This document shows positions 12,426-22,889 of a stretch of 64,000 bases of DNA, piece by piece. Within the stretch, counting starts at the first letter, position 1. Each line of letters opens with the position of its first letter. The notes beneath the pieces were generated by a model. That model saw only the letters and a list, made by a program, of their open reading frames with translations. It had not been told where the DNA came from and searched no databases. The DNA comes from Norana najaformis (lineage: Eukaryota; Annelida; Clitellata; Crassiclitellata; Hormogastridae), in NCBI GenBank assembly GCA_964023275.1, contig OZ029914.1, positions 44,752,937 to 44,816,936 on the forward strand, written 5' to 3'. The position numbers and the translations under genes were made by a program.

Positions 12426-14118
12426 ATGAAATGTCTTCTGGTTCTCGCTCTGTGCTTTGCGGCCGCCTTGGCTGGTATTCCGGACGGTTACGCTCACGGA
12501 CGACACGCCTTCTACGGGCGCTACGCTGGTAAGTGACTTATGCAACAGACAGAACAGCCTCAACTAAAACGTCCATTAATTTGGTGATTGGATTGGGGCT
12601 GCGAGTCACGCGGGTCTTATAAACGTTGCATTTATGTTAACGCCTACCCAGAGGAAACGTTTTTGTCGCAATAAATGATCCAATTTGACCTGAAGATCAG
12701 TGAGCATAGTCGTATGGTTAATGCAGCCTGCCTGTAAACGTATCTCATCATTGCCAATTCCACTGCGCGTTGAAGAAGGAACGTCTCTCGTGGGACAAGC
12801 GATTCGTCCTTCTAGCAAGGAAATCCCAGTCTCTGTCTGAACGTGTTGTCATCTTTCAACTCTAGTTGGGAGTCTTTTTGGTAGGGCTTTGCGCGTGCGC
12901 GCTAGCTTGCCACTGGTGACTCTTCTATTTATCTGAGCAATGTTTACTAGTGGATGAATGTTCCGTTCTTAATGACATTTAATACCGTTTAGCCTGGCGC
13001 AGAGAGTGACTATGATTAGTTTCTCTTGAAAAGGCTCTATACAAATTCCTGATTACTATTACAATTACAATTTAGATGCGCGTACCTCTCCCTCAAATGT
13101 GGGTATTATGTTGCATGGACAACAGATGCCCCTCTGACTACAGATTCATTCTGATACACTTTCGGAATGATCCTGTGTGTCGTTGCAGTAAGATAATAAT
13201 TAGTTGGTAACTCGTTCATATGGAAATTTATATCTAATCTAATCTGATAGTTTCTCTAGCGCCGTTATCCTAATGCATTAGGGATCACTCGATATTTTCT
13301 CAAGAAGAACTGTAGTCATTAATCGTATCCTTTTAGAGAAACCCGAAATCCAATTCTGTAGGTCATGGAAATTGAGAAAGCTTGCTCACCCCTGAACTTA
13401 CAACCGGAGCCATTCGACAATGGACTTTATAATTTGGCCTTAGAGTACTGAAGCATCTAAACATACACCGTCTATCATCTAAATAGATATCGTTTATCAT
13501 CTAAACATACACCATCTATAATCTAAATAGACACCGTCTATCATCTAAATAGATACCGTTTATCATCTACATAGACGCAAAATATTCAGAAGTGCCGATT
13601 ATTATAAATATATATTTTGTGTGCGCTTCTCTCATCTGTGTGAGATTCTACCTTTAAAAGTACTGCTGAAGCCTGGTGAAATACATACAGAAATGAGTTT
13701 CATTAAGCCACGTAATATACGCCTTTGCATCAGATAAGATCTACGTTTTATTACCTATATAAAACTCCATGTTACAAATCATACTGTCAATAAATCAATA
13801 TTAATTTGTTTCGCTGTCAAATAATCAATATTAAATTGTCTCATAATAGGTAATTGTGGCAACGACGGTTTCTACTACAAGGACGATCATTCGTTCGTCA
13901 TCTGTTCGAACGGAAACGCCTACGAACAGCCCTGTGCTCCCGGTTCACGTAACTCCGGCTACGACCACTACCGCCACGGTACCCACTACTACTACCGCGA
14001 CTTCTGTGACGTCAACCTCGTCGACTATGGCGCTGGCATTCCATACGGATATGGTCACCACGGCGCCGGCTATGGATACGGTCACGGCGATGGATATGGA
14101 CACGGTGCCCGTTACTAA
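12426..14118 (+). CDS. Secreted four-cysteine chitin-binding (peritrophin-like) protein with Gly/Tyr/His tail
   Basis: Two exons, 12426-12528 and 13850-14118, join in phase 1 across a GTAAGT...AATAG intron and give 123 residues. Residues 1-16 are a signal peptide (MKCLLVLALCFAAALA). A short His/Tyr-rich linker is followed at about residues 37-87 by a pattern typical of ChtBD2 domains: Cys, then GNDGFYY, then ICSNG, QPCAPG and a final RDFC. Only four cysteines are visible, against the usual six. The tail from about residue 95 is made of Gly-Tyr-Gly-His units and ends GHGARY. An AATAAA lies at 14159-14164. Chitin or extracellular-matrix binding is the family role; a place in cuticle, mucus or shell matrix is inference. 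A longer open frame starting at 13856 in another frame is a shadow, with Thr/Val-rich low-complexity content. Confidence 0.85.
13450..13577. repeat. Short tandem repeat in the intron of the chitin-binding-type gene
   Basis: About six imperfect copies of a unit near 20-22 bp, built around ATCTAAATAGACACCGTCT. It lies wholly within the intron. Confidence 0.75.
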
Positions 14119-14164
14119 TTAACGAGTTTTTATCTCTGGATTGCTAGGAAAGTTATATAATAAA

Positions 14165-15189
14165 TATTGGATGTAAGAATATTAAATGCAGTTGCAAGTT
14201 AACATGCATGAAAACACCTTCAAAAATTAAACTTTTAAAACATGTTCAAATTAGTCCACGTTACATTGGCCTAAATTGGTCCAAACTTTACATTGGGCTT
14301 CAAACTGCGATCGCTGATCGTTATTTAAATAAGCATATACATATAGTACAAACCGCCCAATGAGTCGAAAATGCGCTTTTGTAAAGCGAATTTCCATAAT
14401 TAAATCGGAATATAAGCAGCGTGGCAACTGAAGGGTTATCGGCTTTATTTCCTTTCCACAGTTCCAATCTCTTCTTTTACTTTGTCTCCAAACCCTAATT
14501 CACTAATTAAATTTTCAACTTCCTGCCTTTTGCTTCTGCGTGATCTCTTTCCGACGTCGTTGTTTATTCATTCGCTTGCAATCACAAAACTAGTTGCGGA
14601 ATAACAAGAAGTCGAAATCCTATGAAAGCAAATAAGGGACGGACTTCTCTTTGAGTATGTATCCACTCAATCACATATTCAGTCACGAAGGAGCGACGCG
14701 AATTCTGAAACCGTCAACAGCCACAACCCAAAGGACTATTGAAAGCCCTCGAAGACGTGTCACGTCGTCACGTCGGCTAATGCGAGTACATGTGCGAACG
14801 CGAGTTTTCCGACGTCGTGAATAATGTGTCACATTGTCTTGACAAGAAGGCAAATCAAGTAAAACGCAGTCTGTATAATTGATGACATGTCCGGTGACAC
14901 ATTTTTATATGGCAAGTAGAAATTTGTTTTACACCGCTTGCACCGATGTGTTACTTATTTCGGGATCAACAGTCTTGCTACTATAAAATTAAGAAATGTG
15001 GAGCAAAATTAGGTGCTCGACTGATAGAAGGAAAGGACAAGGCTTGAACATAATGCCTGCGATCGTTTTCTTTAAAAAACTAGACTAACGTGAACATTGT
15101 CACATCATATCATATCAATATCACATTCCCGTAGGCATAGTTAACACATGTTAATTGCAATACTGCAGAAAGATATTGAACTTATCGTA
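14165..15189. other. Intergenic, no gene recognised
   Basis: AT-rich sequence after the poly(A) signal of the chitin-binding-type gene. No long frame, RNA or repeat is recognised. Confidence 0.5.
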
Positions 15190-15293
15190 AATATGAGGCT
15201 GACATATAGGTAGATAGACAGATAGGTAGATAGACAGATAGACAGACCGACAGATAGACCGACAGATAGATAGACAGACAGATAAATAGATAA

Positions 15294-15324
<31 letters not shown>

Positions 15325-15420
15325 CACATAGACATGCAGACATACATACATGCATGCCTAACAGACAGACATACAGACCGACAGACAGACAGACAGATAG
15401 ATAGATAGACTGAGACCGAG
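15190..15420. repeat. GATA/GACA microsatellite
   Basis: Interrupted runs of GATA and GACA (AGATAGACAGAT and similar). The Ser/Cys/Leu-rich frames on the minus strand here are by-products of the repeat. Confidence 0.95.
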
Positions 15421-16113
15421 ACACAGACCGATAGGATACATGTTCCTTGAAGGCAACTGTTCGCATCGACTAAGCGTCTATGCGACAGTCTCACGTAAGA
15501 AGTTATCTCCGTTGCGAAGAGGACTGCAAAAGCTCCAAGACGCTTGAGCGCTCTACGTTTTACTTCTTCCCAAGTTTCAAGCGAGTTTGTGAGCTGCATG
15601 TAGGTCTATTGCAACGTATATTTCAGAACTTCCGATACACGTTGTGATTTCAAGCTACTGTCGAAAAACAGGTAGGATATGCAATGGTTGCTCTGTTTCA
15701 ATCTAAGTTAATCTGTGTCGTTTTGAACTAGCTGTCATGAAACAGATAGCTCTTATTCGTTTTGAATATTTCAGTATAACATAACATTGGTTCTAAATGA
15801 TTAAGAAGACATTTGTCTATGTGAGAATCATAGCAAATTAGAGGAAATTCTCATTATTCCTATCTTCTTTTAAAAGCTATGATAGTATCCACGGAGACTG
15901 TGCCATCGTCTAAACCGATCCACTAGTCTACAACTCTTGCGCTAAGATTTTCTACTGTAACATTCCTTTCTTTATCGTAAATAAATTATATCAATGGCCT
16001 TGGGTGGCCTTCTTAGGTGCCAAGTCAAAGAGCCTTTCCAACTGCCTCATTTCCTGCGGCAATCGTGTAAGCTTAATTTCAAATCTTCTCTGTATCTTTT
16101 CTTTCCAAAGTTA

Positions 16114-16214
16114 CCCACATCGTTAGCCCACATTGTTAGCCCACATCGTTAGCCCACATCGTTAGCCCACATCGTTAGCCCACATCGTTAGCCCACATCG
16201 TTAGCCCACATCGT
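16114..16214. repeat. 13-bp tandem array
   Basis: About 7.7 copies of CCCACATCGTTAG, almost identical; one copy has a single T for C. The copies are contiguous with no spacers, so this is a minisatellite and not a CRISPR array. Confidence 0.95.
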
Positions 16215-17814
16215 ATAGGATCAACCATCCCCGAACCATGCAGGTGCCAAAAGGCAAAATGTTACCCTAATTAATTCAGATCGTTTTGGGCAGGTTGCCA
16301 AAGAAACAGATAGCAAATTTCTTAGCGCAAATTTCAATATGTTCCTATAATTTACTAGTCGTCGCAGAATTTTGATAGCTTACTTTAAGTTGATCATTGT
16401 TGTTCTTAACATGATGCCAAAGAAACAGGTGAGTTTATTTCGTTCGACAAATTCTGACACATTAATTTTTGTTGCGTGATGTTTCGGTAAGCATTAATAC
16501 CATTAACGCCGCCGATTATTATCACGAAATGGCGCTGTATAAATATATCAAACGTCACGCTACATAAATATTGTAACGCAATATAATGTAATGCAACATG
16601 AGGTCATTGCAAAGTATTTATAATTATTATTTTATGTTACAAGGGGGGACGCTGAAACTATGAAAATTTGGATCTTATTCTTGGGAAATACTGCAGGCTT
16701 GGCATTGTGCACGTAGTGATTAGGAAGGTAGTTACATATTCCATGTCCTGGGCACATGCTTCCCTGCAGAAAAGAAATTTTACTTTTCTGTGCAAAATAA
16801 AATAAAATTGTTTATTTTATTATTTATTATTGTTTAGTTTATTGTTCACTTTTATTTACTACTATTTTTTTACTGTTTATATTTTTTTGCCCCGAGGTAT
16901 TTATATTCCCTCAGAAGTTAAAATTAAAATTGTTTATTAAATTGTTTATTTTATTGTTTCCGCACATTAGCATAGCGCCCACATAAGCTAAGGCATCAAT
17001 GAAGGCACAAAACCAAGTCTGTGCTTTAAGAAAGCTTAAACGGAAATACTCGGCGATACAGAACGACGTCCAGCGAGTTCCGATGATGTTGCTAAGAAGG
17101 TTAGAGTCGACGGTGGAACATAAGGCGACTTTTCAATTTAACCCCAAGCTAATCCCAAAGCCAGAGAAATCTGACAAAGGTCTCAGCTGACATAAGATGA
17201 AGCCAAAACAGACTTTAAAAACCGCGACCTTTGATTTTTATCCGTCTTATTTTGTAAGTAAATGTGTTGTAAATATAGAATGCAGATGGAATGCTCTTAA
17301 GGTCAACGTCTGATGAAATGTAAGGTCTCTATCCTGCTCATTTTACAATGAATTAATCGGGTAAGATCTCTCATTACCGCTGCCCTTTTGAATGAGAACC
17401 ATGCCATTTGAGGTCCCTGAGTAGGGATCGTGTTGGATAGCTTTTGTTAATCATACATGTCATGTTTCATATTGCCCCACGGTCGTATAGACTGTTTGAA
17501 TTCGCCGATGTTATATGAACACGACACTCGGAAGAAAGAAAACAAGAAGTAAAGTTCATGCAACAGAAATAGACAAACACAAAGAAAGGCTGAAATTTAC
17601 AACATGCAATATAATGTAACTCAATGTGATGTAACGTAAATTTCTGCAAATGTCTGTAATTTTTAATGATTTTCTATATTATAATGTAATAGCAACAAAC
17701 TTGTGTATCGACTTTAGTCAACGCGGCTAACATGGAAATCGAATCCATGTTGAGAAAGTGCGAAGTTGACGTGTTAGCCACTTGATCGCCTGTATCCTGC
17801 ATTGTTGAATAGCT
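16215..17814. other. Intergenic, AT-rich, no gene supported
   Basis: About 16,780-16,960 is low-complexity T/A with repeated TTTATT. About 16,965-17,030 resembles a LINE 3' end also seen near 5,850. A 63-residue frame at 16,999-17,190 has no recognisable domain and runs out of that LINE-like piece, so I do not call it. Confidence 0.45.
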
Positions 17815-18026
17815 TTGGCATTTATATACCGCCAACAGGTGTATCAAAATCCGTATCGAGAAAATGCCTTCTTTGATCTGTCTCCCGGCTACTTGCTTTT
17901 GTAGCCTACTTCATTCTGCATCTCTCGACAACTTCTTTGACCTGATGCAGAATAAGTTGGTGCTCTGCGCTTAGCTGCCGGGGGTGTGGTTTAGAAATTT
18001 AGAGTTTACGATTACGATTACGATCG
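17815..18026 (+). mobile_element. LINE 3' end with TTACGA-type tail
   Basis: The stretch contains GGTGCTCTGCGCTTAGCTG, also seen with small changes at 27,325 and 27,615, and ends in TTTACGATTACGATTACGAT, a short tandem tail typical of CR1/L2-like LINEs. No coding part remains. Confidence 0.5.
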
Positions 18027-18128
18027 AAAAATGTTTATGAGTTAAGTTTAAAATGCAAATGTAGTTGGGTCAGGCTGAACAGAACGCATGATCAGTGAAA
18101 GAATGTAGGAGAAAAGCTGATCGAAATG

Positions 18129-18135
18129 TATAAAT
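18129..18135 (+). promoter_or_regulatory. TATA box of the knottin-like peptide gene
   Basis: TATAAAT lies 73 bp before the ATG at 18202. Transcription starting about 30 bp downstream would include that ATG but not the in-frame ATG at 18154, which supports 18202 as the start. Confidence 0.55.
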
Positions 18136-18201
18136 CGTGGAGCTAATGCAAGAATGCTCCCAGTCATCTGGTTTGCGCATGATTGCGTTCAGGTGACGGA
18201 G

Positions 18202-20959
18202 ATGTCTGGCTCAGCAACCGGATGTGTTCTTGTTCTGACGTTCCTCCTGTTTGTTGCGAGTGAAATCTCCATGGCAACACCATGGCTACCAAATCAGAGG
18301 TCGTACGGCAAAGACGAAGCTGCACTCGGTGTCCTGAACAGAATTATGAAATCGAACCGAAAGGTCTGTTAAAATAAAGACTATTCCGATTGTAATGGAT
18401 TGATATGTATTATTATCAATGTAAAATTGTAACTCCAATCTAACTAATCTAATCTAATCTAATCTATCTTATCATATCATATCATATCATTTCATATCTT
18501 GGTATGTATTATTATCACTGTAAAATTGTAACTCCAATCTAACTAATCTAATCTAATCTATCTTATCATATCATATCATATCATATCATTTCATATCTTG
18601 GTATGTATTATTATCACTGTAAAATTGTAACTCCAATCTAACTAATCTAATCTAATCTATCTTATCATATCATATCATATCATTTCATATCTTGGTATGT
18701 ATTATTATCAATGTAAAATTGTAACTCCAATCTAACTAATCTAATCTAATCTAATCTATCTTATCATATCATATCATTTCATATCTTGATGTGTATTGTT
18801 ATCAATGTAAAATTGTAACTCCAATCTAACTAATCTAATCTAATCTATCTTATCATATCATATCATATCATTTCATATCTTGATATGTATTATTATCAAT
18901 GTAAAATTGTAAATCCAATCTGACTAGTTTAATCTAATCTATCTTATCATATCATATCTTAATTTGAATTCAATTCTTAATTTTAGTTCAATTCTTAATT
19001 CGAATTCAATTCTTAATTCGAATTCAATTCTAAACACGATTTCAACCCTCCAGTAAATTCATCGGAAGAGCTAAACCTGACAGCCAAGCTCATTTGTCTC
19101 ATAATGAGCCAATAGCTAGCCGCCAGTTGTCACCAATAGCGCACTAAGGGCCACCTATAGCCCCAATGGGCATGGCTGTCATGGGCACAAGAGCAGCAAT
19201 TACTTTGAATTTTCCGCTGCCTTAATTTGCTGATTCCAGCATCCGTTCAAAACTACTCTGGATTGCATCGATGGCGCTTCTTGAATCTATATTGTTGGAA
19301 TGTTCTTTGAAGAGTAATCGGCCAAACTAGAGAAATAGTACCCAAAAGGGTAACAGTGATGCTGATGCATCGGCGAACTCCCATTCACTATAGGTGGGTG
19401 CTTAATGTTACATCGCTGTGGTTCGTTAGTTTCCGTCTATCTCCGGAAGAATCTGGTCTCGTCGCTTGGGAGTCGTATATGCAAACGAGCCAAGGCGAGT
19501 AATTTGCTGTTGCTATCTATGCAGGCACTTGATGCATCTGACTAGTGTCTAATTGGGAAAGGGGAAAACCGCATTGGCTTTAGTGCGATATGAATCAGCA
19601 TTCCTCAAACCTTGAAGCGATTTGGAGAAGCTTCAGCACCTTCTGTCTTTCTGGAATAACCCACGATATGTGTGCATATTTGATAATATTTTCAGTTGGG
19701 TAGACTTTCAGACAAACTTTCAGTCGCCGCCATGGTATCTCAGTTGGCCTGATTAGCTGCACAGGTTAAAGCAAACGTCAGTGCGTCTCTGTGCGTGAGG
19801 ATGCCGGTTCGCATACCAATCGTGGCTTATTTAAGAGATTTGAATCTCGGGTTTGCACAGTCCGTACACGAGGACCTTAAATGGCGTGGCGCCCATTCAA
19901 TGGGCAGCTGTGATGAAGAATCTCACCCGGTCAAATCATTGACAAATGAGCAGGGTTAAAGCCATACGGTCGCTATATGAGGCGGTGCACATTTACATTT
20001 ACATTTTATGTATTTGCATTTACCCAGTTGGTTCGGGGAAAACGTATCGTTATCCCATCAGGTGCAATTATTCCCATAGGTAATGTGTTGCGATGGTCCA
20101 TGGGATTAGCGTTGCGCAGTATAGTTAATCCCGCACGCGATTGATGTGTCTCTTGAGTTCCATCCAGTAGACTGTAGAATATGCATCCAAAGCTCGTAGC
20201 TGTTCAGATTGTCGACTGAGGCCTAAATTTGTTTACGGTGTCCACTATTAAAACTAATGTCTGCTATAGTCAGACACCAATACAACGTGATAGGCGGATC
20301 GACCGTTAATGAAATAAAGTAAGTACGCCGTGACCTTTGGCATACAAGTTTGAATTTAGTTCAGTTCAGACAACTGTAAGCTATATTTGGCTTTATTATT
20401 TCGTTTGTTTAATTGCATCTTAAGCTAGTCTAGTCTTTTCTTTTGCTTAATTTTTATTTATTGACGATTAAAGCTATAGTCTTTTTTCATAATACATAAA
20501 CCATCAATCGATGGTCTCCAGGTGAAATCGTATTCAATCGTTGCGTTGGGGAAATCCAATCAAAATCTGATAGATTTGGGAATTAAAATCTATAATTAAG
20601 ATCTAAATAACTTTATTGGATTGACAGAAATCTAATTTATATTAATAGCAAATAATAATAAATAATAATAAATAATAATAATAATTAATAACTAATAATA
20701 ACAAACATAATAATAACCATGAATAATAATAAATAATAATAATAATAACAAATATAATTAATCATAATATAGGTGGATTCAAGCACCGAAACTGAACGGA
20801 TGTTGATGAATTTTACAGTGTCGCTGGCAAGCCGAACGCTGCCGTCCGTACATCGACCCGTGTTGTGCTGGATTAAAGTGTTCCAACTACCAGGGCGGGT
20901 ATTGCGTCAGCCAGATCCAGGCATGCATCTGCTTTCCACAGAACTCGTCGGATATATAG
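18202..20959 (+). CDS. Secreted eight-cysteine knottin-like peptide precursor, two exons
   Basis: Exon 1 (18202-18363) encodes a signal peptide (about residues 1-25, with core GCVLVLTFLLFVASE) and a pro-region ending MKSNRK. Exon 2 (20819-20959) starts directly with Cys. It encodes 46 residues with spacing C-x6-C-x6-CC-x4-C-x7-C-x6-C-x-C. Both junctions are phase 0 (AAG|GTCTGT and TTTTACAG|TGT), giving a 100-residue precursor. An in-frame TGA at 20807 leaves only one usable AG before the cysteine frame, which fixes the exon start. The pro-region ends in Arg-Lys, a usual convertase site, just before the first Cys. The CC-containing order resembles inhibitor-cystine-knot peptides, agouti-like domains and conotoxin framework XV. 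ATTAAA at 21176 could end the transcript. The role (hormone, defence, ion-channel ligand) cannot be read from sequence. Alternative: exon 1 terminates alone, because TAA and an AATAAA follow at about 18,370. Confidence 0.7.
18402..18955. repeat. Minisatellite of about 95-bp units in the knottin-gene intron
   Basis: About six units, each beginning TATGTATTATTATCA, followed by AATTGTAACTCCAATCTAAC, then runs of TCTAA and TCATA pentamers. Units differ in the number of pentamers. Confidence 0.9.
19735..20020 (+). repeat. Possible tRNA-derived SINE
   Basis: The segment shows TATCTCAGTTGG (A-box-like) and CCGGTTCGCATAC (B-box-like) about 80 bp apart, and ends in repeated ACATTT. It lies in the knottin-gene intron. 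The box spacing is longer than in a normal tRNA, so the call is weak. Confidence 0.35.
20640..20772. repeat. AAT-rich microsatellite just before the knottin exon
   Basis: Interrupted AAT/ATA runs end about 45 bp before the exon 2 acceptor, so the acceptor has only a very short pyrimidine stretch (TTTTACAG). Confidence 0.9.
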
Positions 20960-21175
20960 AGCTGGGCCATCAGACATCTTTCAGCTAGATTCGGTTACGC
21001 CATCCAGCGGATTAGTACACCTTTGAAGTCGTCTTCTTCGTGTTGTCTGAAGCTTGTATCGAGACATTTCAACCAGTTTCAAACGAATCCTGTTTTATTT
21101 TGTTTTGTGCAACTGACGTCCAGTTTCATCTTTTGACTAAATTTGTTAAGCTAACGTTGATTTCGTGGTTTTACT

Positions 21176-21181
21176 ATTAAA
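21176..21181 (+). terminator. Poly(A) signal variant after the knottin exon
   Basis: ATTAAA about 217 bp after the stop codon at 20957-20959. It is the first good poly(A)-type hexamer downstream. Confidence 0.4.
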
Positions 21182-21299
21182 TATAAAATTGTTTTGTCGA
21201 ATGCTTTAACTATTTCAGCCCTAATATTCGTATCCAGAAAAACCTGACCATTGGTTTGTCTGGTTTAGGACATAGTATAGCGCTATATTATTACTATTT

Positions 21300-21470
21300 C
21301 TGCATTTATTTAGCGCCACTAAATAATGACTCAGCATCAGCAGATGGCGTTGAGCAGTTGTGAGTGAAGAACTTGCTCAAGGTTCTTACACAGTAACCGA
21401 CTCAGGGGAGGGTCGAACCCGTACTCTCCGCGTTACTAGCCAAGCGCTCTAACCAATAGGCTACCTTAGT
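21300..21470 (-). repeat. tRNA-derived SINE (second family)
   Basis: Read on the minus strand it starts AAGGTAGCCTATTGGTTAGAG (A box, shown here as AAGGTAGCCTATTGG then TTAGAG), followed by a B box GGGTTCGACCC and then a tail domain with GTGTAAGAACCTTGAGCAAG. A second, deleted copy of the same family is at about 44,735-44,840. Confidence 0.65.
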
Positions 21471-21480
21471 ACGGCCAATC

Positions 21481-21805
21481 GAATCTAAAGACTTCTATAG
21501 AGCCGTTATCATAATGCCCAAGGCATCAGCCAATGGTTGCTTGAAGTCAAATCAGTCAAAAAATCATGAACCGGAAATGCCGGACCCTGTTACCCTCTCG
21601 GCTCTATGTGATATCAGCGCGGCTTTTGACAGGTTCCTATCGGCCGTCTATCCGTCTCATTTGGTACATCTGGCAAGCTGCTTCATTGATCTCACTCCTT
21701 TTTGCATGAGCGCAAAAGCCGCGCTGTATTTGTGTCCACTGGATTCCCTGGACTGTCATTCCTTTTGGCCTGACGCAGGGCTCAGTATTTAGCCCAGTTT
21801 GACAC
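21481..21805 (+). mobile_element. Decayed LINE reverse-transcriptase fragment
   Basis: The 3'-end motif GCCGTTATCATAATGCCCAA is followed by frames with RT-like pieces: LSALCDISAAFD (motif A) and, in another frame, PFGLTQGSVFSPV (motif B, normally PQGSVLGP). It is frameshifted and old. A SINE inserted at its right end. Confidence 0.55.
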
Positions 21806-21812
21806 TTCATTT

Positions 21813-21814
<2 letters not shown>

Positions 21815-21864
<50 letters not shown>

Positions 21865-22065
21865 GTTCCCTGCCAGAAGGCAGGTCCACTGGCTTTATGC
21901 CACCCGGGGATGAGATGAGTGAGGTGGTTTCTCGTTGCCTTCCTCACAGACAATTGTGGGTGAGCAACTTGTCCAAGGTCGCTACGCAATGACTTGAGGC
22001 AGATTCGAACTCGCAACCCTCCGGTTACGAGGCACAGACCATACCACTACACCACCGCGTCCCAT
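21815..22065 (-). repeat. Complete tRNA-derived SINE with ATG-repeat tail and 9-bp target duplication
   Basis: On the minus strand the head begins GGGACGCGGTGGTGTAGTGG, with a B box GAGTTCGAATC. A conserved-looking body contains CCTTGGACAAGTTGCTCACC, and the tail is a CAT repeat. TTCATTTAT flanks both sides (21806-21814 and 22066-22074), a clear target-site duplication from L1/CR1-type retrotransposition. Confidence 0.85.
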
Positions 22066-22458
22066 TTCATTTATACGTGTGCTTTAAAAAGGTTCTTATT
22101 GCAGGAAATGATATCAACCGGCGCCAGTCCTTTCCACCTTTAGACATAGCAGACAATTCGATTTCTGAACTTTGTTGTAATAGCCTTGTTATCGTATTTT
22201 GGTCGTTGAATATGGCTGGATTAAATTTTATTTCTGGAAAACAATATGGCGACAATTAGATTACCGGTAAATGGGCTAAATCTGAAAGTATAAGACACGT
22301 TTATGTAAAGTCTTATCGGTGAATCAGTTGGGCAGATATTCGAAGCCTAAGCCTATTGCATTAAGTAGCTGCCTGTGACTAAACTGTGCACTTGCACATT
22401 GCTCTCAGCGACGCCAGCCATAGACCTATCTAGAAATACAGCGTTAGTGCGCAAAAGC

Positions 22459-22767
22459 ATGAGAAAGCGTGAACATTTTGGGATAGACTTTAACTACGCT
22501 TTTATACCTCTTTCAGAACCAGAAGAGGCTTCTTCTGAATTTTGTAGAGATGTTCTGATAAAACTGGAAGAAACGCTACGAAGAGTGCCTTACACTTTCT
22601 GGCCGACCGTTGATCTGGTTGCGTTTAGGCAAAACAGAGGAATATATTCACCAATTAAGACTATGTATAATCGCAGTTGTGTTCAGTTAGTCATTACTCT
22701 GTGCAATAATTACCGCCAATTTTTACCTATTTGCGATTACATTTATAATATTTACTTTTTAGATTGA
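22459..22767 (+). CDS. Hypothetical open frame, 102 residues, unrecognised
   Basis: The frame is open from 22,375 but its first ATG is 22459. Content is mixed and not repetitive (for example REHFGIDFNYAFIPLSEP and LEETLRRVPYTFWPTVD), and the end is hydrophobic. An AATAAA lies about 60 bp after the stop. CTCTCAG near 22,405 could be a splice acceptor, so this may be a terminal exon. I recognise no family and see no neighbour that suggests a role. It could be a chance frame. Confidence 0.25.
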   Translation: MRKREHFGIDFNYAFIPLSEPEEASSEFCRDVLIKLEETLRRVPYTFWPTVDLVAFRQNRGIYSPIKTMYNRSCVQLVITLCNNYRQFLPICDYIYNIYFLD

Positions 22768-22889
22768 TTTAAAATGTAAACAATTTGTGGGAAATCATGG
22801 CATTGGCTATAATTCTTATATACTTGCATAATAAAAATACTACAGAACAGCTGGTTATACATAATGATGTTTCTATCGTTGTCAATAAA

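Noticed and set aside
13856-14122. Plus-strand Thr/Val-rich 88-codon frame
   Set aside because: Shadow of exon 2 of the chitin-binding-type gene, which is read in another frame with a clean splice junction and cysteine motifs.
15141-15599. Ser/Cys/Leu/Tyr-rich minus-strand frames
   Set aside because: They arise from the GATA/GACA microsatellite.
16114-16214. CRISPR-like regular repeats
   Set aside because: Repeats are contiguous 13-mers with no spacers, and the window is animal-like.
20773-20988. Alternative frame MDSSTETERMLMNF... over the knottin exon
   Set aside because: It begins inside the intron (GTG-GAT-ATG context), lacks any domain, and competes with a frame that has eight well-spaced cysteines.
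21815-22065. tRNA gene candidates from A and B boxes (also 2,785; 21,300; 44,735)
   Set aside because: The tRNA-like part does not close into a full cloverleaf and is followed by SINE body and tail sequence, with target duplications in one case.
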